Positions 9,298-23,031 of a stretch of DNA of 64,000 nt are shown here, in pieces. This DNA is from Paramecium sonneborni (Eukaryota; Ciliophora; Oligohymenophorea; Peniculida; Parameciidae), in NCBI GenBank assembly GCA_905182985.1, contig CAJJDN010000147.1, positions 124,001-188,000 of the forward strand, in the 5' to 3' direction. Position numbers and translations under genes: made by a program. The notes under the pieces were generated by a model that saw only the letters and a program-made list of their open reading frames with translations, made no database searches and was not told where the DNA came from. Each line of letters begins with the position of its first letter. Positions within the stretch are counted from its first letter, which is position 1.

Positions 9298-12247
9298 ATG
9301 AGTCAATATGGTTCCCTTCAATAACCTCTAATATAAGAAGAGGAATCAAAAAACATAATTTTAGATAATCGTACAATCACAGAAATGAATATGGAATATA
9401 TTGTTAATGATAGTGCTTTTGAATGGGGTTCTGCATCATTTTTAGAAGATGATAATTAAGTAAAAGTAATTCCATTTGTTGCTAATGAGACTATATTTTA
9501 TAGAAAGACATTTGAGAAGAATAGTAAGGATCTTAACTTTTTTAAAAGATGCTTCAAAAGTAAATAATCTATAAATCATGTTACTATGGCTTAAATCATT
9601 GACATAAGATAAAAGGAGATTTTTAAAGATTATGCTTATGAAACTAAAGAGACTGGCTTTCTTGTTGGAATGTCTTTCTATTTAAATAAATTGAAAGTAC
9701 TTGAACCAGATTCTCAATTCTACATATATTGGCAGGTTCTAAATAGTATTTTAGTAATTATATTCTTTTTTTAAATACCATTTATGCTTGCCTATTAACC
9801 TCTTATAGATGAAAAGTTTGCCTATCATTTCAAATTTTATGCAGAAATTTCATTATACATAGGAATATCTATTTTTATAATTGATATTATTGGAACATTT
9901 AATACAGCATTCTATAAGTAAGGATAATTGATAAGTGGAAGAAAATAGATTGCCATAAACTATTTAAAGACTTATTTTTTATTAGATTTAATACCACTTT
10001 TATGTTTGATAGAATTTAGATGTTTATTATTTAATGAGAGATAATTAGGATTTGAATAATTTTTATTCCTTTTAAAAGTGTATGAAGTGAATAAAACTAG
10101 CAATATGATAAAAGAATACTTATAACTAGAACCTTCGAAATTAGCAAGATATCGTTTACTTACTGTAATGTTGACAATTATATGGTTATGTCATCTATTT
10201 GCTTGTTTATTCTTTTTTGTTGGAAGACGACAATTAGGAAAGCAATTAAGGAATGTATCATGGTTGAATAGTTGCGATGTAGTTATAATGAATGGTGGAT
10301 ATGAAGATATGCCAATCTCTGAATTGCATTTATATTCATTTTATTGGGCTGTAACAACAATGATATCAGTAGGATATGGTGATGTTACTCCTATGAATTT
10401 CTGGGAAGTTTTTGTGACAGTCATTACATAATTTATATCTTGCATTGTATTTGCCTATTCAGTTAATGCTATTTGGGAAATGATTTATTCATAGAATGAA
10501 AGCAAACAAAAATTTCAGTATATAAATATTTATTTTATTATAGAAAATATGTTAATGCTATCTAAAGATTTATGGTAAAACATAATGTTGATAGAAAATT
10601 GAAATCACGTATTGAAGCCTATCTATTTCATTTATGGTAAACTGAAAAAGCTAGAGATCATGAATTAGAACAAGCTATGATACTTAAATTAGCACCTGCT
10701 TTAAGAGAAGAATTGATTTATTAAACTTTAGGTAAAATGCTCAGATAAAGCAATTTCTTCTCCTAATTCACATAAGATTTTCTTATGGAATTGGCATAAT
10801 AAATTTAATAACAATATTATTCCTAAGAAGAAAATATCTTTATTGAAAGAGAAGAGATTGATGACTTTCCTTTATATTTCTTAGAAAAAGGATAGATAGA
10901 AATCTTTTTAGATAGTGGAAAAAGAATCAAATTACATATCATGAAATCTGGGATTTTTGGTATTATTGGATTTATTACTGGACACAAAAGAACTGCATCT
11001 GCACGTTGTTTGACTTATTCAGTCATTTATAAACTATCGAGAATATAATTTATTAATTTATTAGATAAATACGAAAGTGATCGATAAAAATTCTATGAAA
11101 TACGTCACAATATATTTTTCAATAATGATTATTAGAATTTAAAATTAAGATGTTATATTTGTGAAAGTAGAAGTCATTTAGCAATTAATTGTAAAAGAAC
11201 TCTATATCTTCCAATAAAAAATTAAATTATTTAATCATATTACAATGTATAAAATAATAGAGAATCAAGTTTTAAAAGAAGAATAGTAAAATAATAATTT
11301 AAAGCTCTATCTCACATTCGAGAAGTTTAAGTGAATGCATTAGCAATAAAAAAGTACTTTTAAATAACAACATTTAATTTGGATTCAAATGATGAAGATG
11401 ATGAATATAGTTCAGATGTAGATGATTATGAAGAAGAAATTGAAAATATAAAAAAAATAGTTGAATAAGAAAAAGAAAAAGCATAATTCAAATAAAGAGG
11501 ACAATGGTTAGCTGATGATAATTATGAGATGAAAATATATGAAAATAAAGATAATTAAAGTAAAGATAATTAAAGTAACGAATAATCAGATTATTTACAA
11601 AGGTCTTAAGTAAATATAAAGAATTCTGAAGAAGAATAAAAAAAAAGTAAAAAAAAAAAGAAGTTTTAAAGTTTTGTAAAATTACCATTACCAAAAAAAG
11701 TTAGAACTTCGTCAATGTCTAGTTTAACTCCTATTTAAGAATAAATAAAAAAAGTTGGAAAGATATAAAATAGTCAATCTCCAACTGCTATTTAAATTTA
11801 AAGGAGGAAAAGTAAATTACTATAAGGTTATGAAGTAAATGATAAATAAATTGATAAAATTGCATCTCCAGATAGATAAATTAATAATGATTAAAAGAAA
11901 TAGGAGTTACTGAGAAAAATGAAATTTCTGTAAATAGCCTAACCTAGAAATAAGGAAGTCTAATTAATCATTGATGAATTAATGTAATATTATCAAATCT
12001 TTAATTTAGGAATTATATCTCTAATAGTTAAAGTCATAATTAACCTTCAAAAGTTGAAAATGAATCCAATACTAATGCTAATGCTAATTCAGATGTTGAT
12101 AGTTAATTTAGTATTGATCATATGGCTAATTATGAGTGTTTCTTTTAAGAAGAAAATCCTGAAAAAGTTATACGTAAATATAAGAGAATCTTTAAAGAAA
12201 GAGTCAAATAGAGAAGGACAACCTTAATTAGATATTAGGATGATTGA
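9298..12247 (+). CDS. Voltage/cyclic-nucleotide-type K+ channel with CCHC zinc knuckle
   Basis: 965 aa with two 26-nt introns. Order: acidic N-terminus; about six hydrophobic segments from residue ~145; pore helix and selectivity filter SVGYGDVTP at ~355; C-linker; a cyclic-nucleotide-binding-like beta roll at ~500-580; a CCHC knuckle CYICESRSHLAINC at ~610; then a long Q/K/E-rich tail with repeats KDNQ. The VGYGD filter means K+ selectivity. The S4 position has only scattered lysines, so voltage sensing may be weak. In the binding roll the usual GE before the RTASAR motif is GI (FGIIGFITGHKRTASARC), so the acidic residue that contacts the ribose is missing. The combination with a retroviral/RNA-binding-type zinc knuckle is unusual. 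CNG/EAG-type channels are greatly expanded in ciliates. Confidence 0.9.
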
Positions 12248-12835
12248 AATGAACAAATATTTTTATTTCAAATTAAGTAATAATAATTATTGCTTCCATA
12301 TCAATTAACATCTATAAAAATAGATCGAAATATCTAATATGATAATTGTCTCAGAAATGAAATACAACATTTAAGTTTTAATAGATACTCATTGTGCATT
12401 TCCCATTCTCTATAATTATCTTAAAATTGAAATTGAAAGATCCAAAGAAATTATCAACATAATATTAGGAATATAACACTGAATTAAAAAAGTTTTAAAT
12501 TTCAATTCAATTTTTAGCACATTTTAAATACAAATTATATAATCATAGATATAATTAATTGAATCAAAGTTATTTTTTAAAATACCTCATAATAAAGAAA
12601 AAAACAAAATCTTATTATAATTGAGATGATATTTATTCTAAACTTTATCAAAGATCCAAAATACTAAAAATCACTATAATTTGGGATTATGTCTTTAACA
12701 GAAGTATCAATTTAAAGTAGAGTCTATTTAAATGTATGTATAACCTATTTTAGCTAAAATTTAGATATGACAAGAAATCTGTTTTAATTTAATATTCTTT
12801 TATTATTAAAAAATTTAATAAAATTTAACGTATAT
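12248..12835 (+). pseudogene. Spacer with frameshifted coding remnants
   Basis: Several plus-strand blocks look coding (for example YDNCLRNEIQHLSFNRYSLC, ISIQFLAHFKYKLYNHRY, FGIMSLTEVSIQSRVYLNVC) but sit in different frames separated by TGA. The last block runs in frame into the start of the cyclin gene, so part may be 5' sequence of that gene. I read most of it as a decaying gene. The family is not recognised. Confidence 0.35.
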
Positions 12836-14240
12836 ATGAGTCAATTAGAACCATTTGAACACCATTATAATCATTAGTATTTTGAAGTATTTGGATGTTG
12901 TCATTAAAATCGACAGTATTATTCTGATAAAGACATCTGTAGGGAATGTGGCATTTTTTTAAATAATGTAATTAATCCACAACATTTATCATAGCCAAAT
13001 ACTAGAGTGTATAAAACATTAAACATGAAATTTAATGCTTTTTTTAATCCAATCAAAGTGCTAGAAAGTATTTTACTTGAAGGTGTGCCAAAAGGACCTG
13101 CAAAATAACGTTAACAGATGATTGAATTTATTTTACAGGCTTCTGATAGGTTAAATTTATCATTAAATACTTCTTTTTTGGCAATAAATTATATAGATGA
13201 ATATTTAAGTAAAGTAACATTGAATGAAAATTAAATTTATTTATTTGTAGCAAGTGCTTTAATGCTGGCAGCTAAGGCACAAGAACTTGATGAACGTGTA
13301 CCTTTTATTAGTAAATTAAAAAGATATGCATCAATGACAAATCATCCTGAAATAAATCAATATTCAATTTAAGAATATAAATATGCAGAGAGATGCTTGA
13401 TTTAGAAGATGGAATGGAAATTATAGAGAGTTACTTTATTAGATAGAATAGAAGCTATATTATCATTTGGAGTGATAGATGATGATGATAGTTTAGGATA
13501 GCAATAGTAAAAAGAGAATAAAGAAGGTTAACATTAATAACATGTAAAACTTAGAGATCTTTAAGAGAGTCAAATATTATATTATGTGAAAGAAGTTGAA
13601 AGTAAATATGCAGATATAGCATTGTAAATAATAAGAGGTATAATATTGAAAATAAAAAGTAGACGATTAATTATATTTTGGAACTGATCAAAAAATCTTA
13701 GCTTTATCTTGTGTAGCTTATTTAAGAAAGAAAGCAGGATTATTAAACATATGGTCATAGTAATTACAATGTTTAACTGGAATAAGTGCTTAAAAGATTT
13801 CATCATCAGTTTCATAGATTATGACTCTGATAGCTAAAAGTAAGAGTTTTAAAACAATTACAAATTTGTAAGTAAACCCTTAAGAAATGTATTTTTAACC
13901 TGTAATGATTAACAATACTTTGACAACTATCAATACAAATCATTTAAATAATAGACCATTTTAAATAGACACAAAGAGATAATCTTATGGTGAATTAATG
14001 ATTCAAAGTAATAAATTAAAAATGCCATTATATCAGTCATAATCTACTGTATAATTGGCTGAATTGTAGAAATAGAATCAATATTATAAACAAACTAATT
14101 TTACTACAGCAACTAATTATTCATATCTTCATGATAACCCAACTCAATATACTCATTCATTATAATAGACACAAGAACTTGATAAAAAGTATGAGTAAGT
14201 ACATAAAGTTAGTACTAATATGTTCAAACCTTTATAATGA
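12836..14240 (+). CDS. Cyclin with cysteine-rich N-terminus
   Basis: 459 aa with one 25-nt intron. The cyclin box runs from about residue 90 (QMIEFILQASDRLNLSLNTS, AINYIDEYLSK, IYLFVASALMLAAKAQELDE), with a second helical half around GTDQKILALSCVAYLRKKAG. Residues ~20-45 read GCCHQNRQYYSDKDICREC, a C/H-rich pattern that could bind zinc like a small ribbon. The tail is N/Q/T-rich and low in complexity. Cyclins activate cyclin-dependent kinases in the nucleus or cytosol. The subclass (mitotic or transcriptional) is not clear from the box; the split two-fold layout also recalls TFIIB-type folds, but the LAAKAQE helix favours cyclin. Confidence 0.82.
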
Positions 14241-14270
14241 TTATATGAATTATTATTATTATTAATATAA

Positions 14271-15444
14271 TCACTATTATTAAAACATATATTTAATAGC
14301 TTCATCAATGAATTTGTATACATATTAGTATTGTTCTGAATGATGTACCATTCCCCATCTCTATTCTCTTAATCTTCGTACTACTCCAAATATGGAAATT
14401 CGAAACTAATCAGGATTCTAATATATTTCTTGCTTTATTTATATATTTCTTACTGGTATAATCATTTCCTATATAAGACTTATATGTTGTTAAAATAATC
14501 ATCAAATTCACTAAGGATATTAATGTTCCTGTTCTACCTACACCTGCACTATTTTAATAATTATCATTTAATTATACCTACAATGAAATACTACTTTTTA
14601 ATCATTCAATACTCTATCTAAAATTTAACTTAGTAATTCCTTTATTGTATTAAAATCATTATGATTAGGTGCTCCTTAATCTGGCCATCCACACCATTAT
14701 ATTTAACTTACTTATTTCTCTTCTCCATTTTATTCTTATATTTTTAAAATTCTTTTTATTATATTATTTCCGATATCTTCTTAACTATCAAAATTTATTG
14801 TAATATTCCCTATTAATAAATTATCTCCAATATTTTTTGGCCAGTATTACTCACATTATGCCTTTCATATATTCCAATTATCAATTACCTTTCCATTTTC
14901 TTTTAAATTACAAAGCATTACTATCAATGTAACATTTTCTTAAGAAATCATTCTCCAAAAATGTCCTATAGTTTAACATACTGGACCTTATGTTGCAATC
15001 ATCATTTTCTCTTTTCCATTTATTAACTAATTACTTTTAAATATTGTTATTTACATTTATATAATCAGCATTTATATATGACTCCTTTAAGTTCTCCTCC
15101 TCATCACATTTCAATTTTACTATTGAGTGTTTAACTATGATAACTTTTTCACAATACAAGGAATAATATTGCTATATCGATTCAATTTCAGTATATCAGG
15201 ATTAAAATCATAAAGATTATCATTATGATACTGGGTTTCTGTAAGACGTCTTAAAATCTATCAGAAGATTATTAATTTATTTTACTCTGAACTCCATTTC
15301 TTAATCTCTATTCTAAATTTATTCACTAAACTCAGCGATCGCAATTCCTTTCTCAATACTTATCAAATCAGCATTTCCCATTACCCATTCATATGAATAA
15401 TCCTGATTTATTTCTCTACCTTCCACTTATAAACTCTAGAGCAT
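14271..15444 (-). CDS. Protein tyrosine phosphatase, classical type
   Basis: 337 aa after six introns (23-29 nt), the most intron-dense gene here. Motifs in order: NRYSNIIPFKHSIVKL, SYINADYIN, MMIATQGPVCQTIGHFWRMI, KAQCEQYWP, the WPD-loop region WPDQGAP and the P-loop HCSAGVGRTG with catalytic Cys and Arg, followed by Q-loop-like NPDQFRISIFGVV. All catalytic residues are present, so it should remove phosphate from tyrosine in the cytosol. Start at ATG 15442-15444 adds an N-terminal tail before the domain. One intron ends CAAG. It is convergent with the cyclin gene, 30 bp apart. Confidence 0.93.
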
Positions 15445-15623
15445 AATATTTAATTTATATAATTAAATCTTTATCAGTCCTAATACAATTAACTTATTAA
15501 AACACTTAGAAATTCCACATTACTTTTTAATATTTATAATACTTTTATAATTCAATTATAATTCTAATATTAAAATATTAAAAACTTTAGAATTTAAAAT
15601 TCTATAAAAATCTTTGAAAATTT

Positions 15624-17835
15624 TCAGACAATAATTTATAAATCAATATTTGATGGTTGTTCTCTCTCCACTTTATTTTCACTTTTCACAATTACATATC
15701 CAATTTAACTTAGTGTATTTGCTCTTTCTTTCAAACTCAATTGTAATCTTATAGAATTAAAATAGAAAAAATAAACAGTTTCTAAATATGTTTATATTTG
15801 ATGTTTTAATTATGTGTTTTTCTTAATTTTCTTTCTCTTTTTTAAATTTACAATCTATATTTCATAATATTGCATCAAAAAATGTAAATCAAATTTTATA
15901 TCATCATGCTTTTCTGTATCTAATGTTGAAAATAATTATAAAATTGATAATGCATCTTCTAATTTTTTCATCTTAATATTAAAATATGAAAATAATCCAA
16001 CTTTGATTCCCTCATTAACCAAATTTTCAAATTTTTTTATTTAATCTTCAGGTTTTCTTTTACAGAATTTTTATTTATAAAAAGGAAAATTATGTTAATG
16101 CTGATTAGATTTATGAAAATCATCAATATTTTTATTAAACTTTCTAATATCATCTAAGAACTCTTATTGTAATTTATCACTATAATAGCCAAAATAATCT
16201 AAACTATGAGTTAATGATGCAGGTAAAATAAATTACTACGCCAACATTGCCAAATCCTATATTGAAGCATACTTACAATATGTATTTATCCATTTAATAT
16301 CAGCTTCACAGATATCTTCCTTTTCAGTTCCCAATTAACTCACTGATTTTCTTATAGTTAGACTTGCATTTTTTAACTTCTTCTTTTGTTTCAATATCTC
16401 TTAGTAAGGACGAAAAGTTTCACAAACTCTATAAATAAATGCAGCTAAAGGGGTTTAACAATTATTAGTAAAAAGAGAATAGCCTTTCATTTCAGTTTCT
16501 ATAATTATAGATATTGCATGTCCCAAGTTATTCTACCTTTTCAATTCTGATTAATAATTATCATAAAACTCTTTAGTAATATTGTCTTTGATCTCAATTA
16601 TTTTAGATATCTTTTAGTTAATTCCATAAAAGACTTTTTCATAGTTAATTTCTTTAATTGAACTTCTAATTAAATCTTTGAATAATCTCAAATATTCTTA
16701 ATCTTCATCCAATTATAACCTATTTTCGAATCAAAATCTTACATTAACTCATTATCTAGAAGAAAGGGTTCTTTAAGGCTTTTAAAAGAACTGCTTTCAT
16801 CTTCTTGATATGACTTTGATTTTTTTCTTAATCTTTTTACTTTAAGATAAGGTAAATTTGTTTTAATATAATTTAACATTGCCAAAAAGTTTTCAATAAA
16901 AAAATTTCCTAATGATTCTATCCAGGAATTAAGTGGAAAAAAATCTAAAATTTTTAAACTAATATAATCCCAATGAGGCTTATATTTTTTTTTCCTTACA
17001 GTTTAGGCCAAAAAAAGCGAATCATTAACAAAACTATAACGAACATTACCAAAAGCTATCTATTGTGAAATATATTACATAAACATGCATGATATTTAGT
17101 ACTCCAAGGAACTACACCTGATCCCATAAATAAATTAGTAACAAATAGTTTAGCAATATCATCACCCATAGAATTTAATTCACATAGATAAGGAAATAAA
17201 CCTATCGATATAAATTTCTTATATATGATTGATTAGATATCCATATTGTTAAGATAAAATTCGTTTATTTCCAATACTTTTTTAGTGAGTTCGAGCATTG
17301 ATTCATATTCAATATTATGTATCATTCCAATTTATTGTATAATTTTTTTCAAAGATTAATAACATATCCAATCTAAAGCATCATCAACCTACTTACGAAG
17401 TCCAATTTCAGAATATTTAGTCTGAAATACTAGTTAAAATAAAATAAAGCTAAGTTTTTTTACAAGGAATTCTTCATTTTCAAAAGCAACAATATAGGTT
17501 AAATTCTTGTTTTCTTAAATAAACAGAAAATCATAATTGTTCATATTAAAAGGATTAGTCCAATTTATTTCATAATTTTCCATTAAATTTTTTAAACTAC
17601 TATTTCTATGAACTTCATTATTTATGTCAAGTTAAATTGAATAAACACTTTCGAAATCTACTTCTTCAGACTCTAAACAGCTAATCTGAAAAAAAGTCCA
17701 ATCTTCTATTTCATTTACAGGCTTCATTATTTTTGGGACTTTAAAAGCAAATGTCTCTACTTATTAGAATTCACCTTGTTATGAATTATAAATGAAAACT
17801 GGATTCTCTATTTTCAAAGGAAATTGTAGTTTCAT
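15624..17835 (-). CDS. Large uncharacterised protein, tandem paralog A
   Basis: 721 aa with two 23-nt introns. Not recognised. Paralogous to the next gene upstream: shared blocks include KPHWDYISLKILDFFPLNSW (IRLRILDFFPLDSW in the other), FNSIRLQLSLKERANTLSQI near the C-terminus, TPLAAFIYRVCETFRP, IGLRKQVDDALDW and YESMLELTKKVLE. No signal peptide, no membrane segments, mostly helical with aromatic-rich N-terminus. Intact frame throughout. The unusually high conservation of aromatic and proline positions between the pair suggests a folded scaffold rather than disorder. Confidence 0.75.
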
Positions 17836-17861
17836 TCAAATTATAATAAAAATTTATAAAA

Positions 17862-20107
17862 TCATATTTGAAGTTATATGTTTTAAGGCTAGGTTAAATG
17901 AAGCTAATTTAGATCCTTAGCAATAACAAATCCAATTAAACTTAATGTATTTTCTCTTTGCTTTTATTTTATTTATAACCGAATAGAATTGAAGTAGAAA
18001 TAATACACTGTTTCTAAGTAATCTTGAATTCGATGTTTTGTTTTCACCTATTTTAACCCTTCTTATTTCAATTTAATTAACTAATTCTAGAAAAACTAAA
18101 GCAGATAATGTAAATTAAATTTAGATTTTGTATATTATTTAGGATTGTTGTGTAAAAATTATTACAAGTATTCAATTAAAGTTACTTCTTTTTATTTTTA
18201 AGCGTAAATGGTACTTCTAGAACAATTATCAAATGCATCAACAAAATCCCTAGCCTCAGAATCATTAAAAATATATGAATTGGAAAAACGATAAGGACGA
18301 TTTTTTCTTTCAATTTATTAAAATTATTCAGGTTCAAAATCTATTTTTTAGATACACTTTAAAAATTTCGCAGATAGTTCATCACTATAAAAACCAAAGT
18401 AATCTAAACTACAATCCAATACTGCTGGTTGAATAAATAATTCTCCAAGCAATTAAAATTCTTGATTGGATGCATATTTACAATAAGTATCCAAATATTA
18501 AGAAAATAATTTATTATCTGTATCTATAAAGCTACTCTTTGAAGCAGATGAATTTTATTTATGATTGAGGATATTAAATCCACATTATTAAAGAGATCTA
18601 AGGAAACTAGTCTTTTCACATAGCATTTCTGAAAAAGGTCTGAAGGTATCACACAAAAGATATATGAAAGCAGCTACAGGAGTCTAACAATTATTAGCGC
18701 ATGTTTAATAACTTCTTAATTCTGTTTCAATGATAATAGAGCAAAATTAACCAAGAATACCATTTCTGTTAATTTCAGAAGAATAGTTTTTGTAAAATTG
18801 ATTAGCAATACGATTTTTTAATTCAATAATCTATGGAGTATGAATTACAATTCCATAAACTTCACGAATATTTTCAATTTTCTTAATTGCAGTTTTAAGT
18901 AATAATTTGAATTATTCTGAACAGTTAGTTAGACCATTAAAACTTGATGAAATTTTATTAATTTGTTCTTAAATCAATTCAGTTTCTTTTTGTTCTTCTT
19001 TAATTAAAGGTTCTTTGATATCTAATATAGAACTATTGGAATGAGATTAGAAATCATAATTTTATTTTTTTATGGATGATTAACTTTAATAGTTGGGCAT
19101 CTTGGTTTAAATATAGCATAGCATAGTATCTAGATTTTAGATAAAGAATTTAGAAACTTCTTCAACCCATGAATCTAAGGGAAAGAAATCTAAGATTCTA
19201 AGTCGAATATAATGAAATCCTTAATGAAATGTACGAGTGTTAAGTGTTCTTAAATTAAAAAGGTCATTGGGAGTAAAGCTGTAATGATAGTTCCCGAGAG
19301 CTTTTATAATATTGGATGAGGCATACCTAGAGATGCATGGAATTTAGGAGACCAAGGCAATATTTCAGAATTAGTGATTAGGCTAAGTAATTTTAATTTG
19401 ATATAGCTATCATTCATAGTGTTGATTTCACAATAAAAAGGGAAGAGACTTTAACTAATAAAAGTTTTGTAGACAATAGAAGCAATTTCATCTGGTTGTA
19501 ATGTGTAATTGTTCCACTAAACTACTTTTCTAGTTAATTCATACATGGATTCATATTCTATATGATGTTTTCTTCCTAAGAGTAGAATCATTTTCTTGAG
19601 AGATTTATAAAATATATTTTCAATAGCATCTTCAACTTATTTTTTGATTCCAATTTCTGAATATCTAGATTCAAAGAGTAATTATTGTAGGATAAAGCTC
19701 ATTTTGCGATCAAGATCACTTTCTCTTTTGGATAGTCCAATAATGTCTAACAAAAGATTATCTGAGGAATCTTTTCTTTTAAAAAAGATATATTCATATG
19801 CTTTGGTTTTGAATCGAGGATTTTCAAGAAGGAAAGGTTTTTTAGTAAAATTATAAAATTTGGCACAGTAGTGTAAATCTGTTGTATGATCAGCCACAAT
19901 ATATTGAACAGTATTGAGTTCACTTTCACGGAATTCTTAAGATGCTAATCCCATTCCAAGAATTTTATAGTCATTTACATTTCCATCTAGATCCCAACTA
20001 CGAGGTATTCTTATAACTAATTGTTATGTTTCAAGCCATAGTCCTTAATTTTCTGATACTTCAGAATAAAACATCAATGGATATTCCAAGGTCAAAGGAA
20101 AGTGCAT
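17862..20107 (-). CDS. Large uncharacterised protein, tandem paralog B
   Basis: 739 aa with one 26-nt intron (ends AAAAG). Start MHFPLTLEYPLMFYSEVSEN. Shares the architecture of its downstream neighbour, including IGIKKQVEDAIEN, YESMYELTRKV, PWSPKFHASL, IRLRILDFFPLDSWVEEVSK and the C-terminal YFNSIRLQIKQKQRENTLSL. Stop at 17862 lies only 26 bp from the start of paralog A, so the two came from a local tandem duplication. The C-terminus extends about a dozen residues past the shared block. Function unknown; I recognise no domain. Confidence 0.75.
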
Positions 20108-20319
20108 GAATATATATTATTTTATAATTCAATTCACTTTGTTGCTTTCTTCAATGGAATGAAGAACTTCTAGTTGATAATTAGATAAGCAAGGAAGTGG
20201 CCTGTTCCATATACGAATCCTGTAAGAAGAGGGTAGAGTACAAGTTTTTTTAAAAGTTAGTTTTCATCCTTTTTCTCGGAGATTAGGTCTCGATAGTCCA
20301 TTAATTATTTTTATTTGTG

Positions 20320-22795
<2,476 letters not shown>

Positions 22796-22845
22796 ATTAT
22801 ATATATTTAATGTATTTTTTAAATAGAATTTATCAGATTTTAAAA

Positions 22846-23031
22846 ATGGCACGGGTATGTTTTTGTTATATATAATTTTTGGGAATTTAAAACAGTTGTA
22901 TCTTTTAAATAAATAGGATTAAAGCAGAACATATTAAGAGTGAGTTAAAATTATTAAATAAAATTATCTTATTATCATATGATTCGTGCAAGCAAACATA
23001 CTAAAAAATAGAAAAAATAAAAGAACTGTGA
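22846..23031 (+). other. Short ORF resembling the start of ribosomal protein uL29 (L35)
   Basis: ATG GCA CG followed by a GTATGT donor. If spliced to the TAG at 22916 the frame reads MARIKAEHIKSELKLLNKII, resembling the MARIKAxELR opening of uL29, then ends at TGA 23029-23031, overlapping the start of the JmjC gene in another frame. The implied intron would be 63 nt, twice any other in the window. Probably a truncated remnant or coincidence. Confidence 0.25.
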
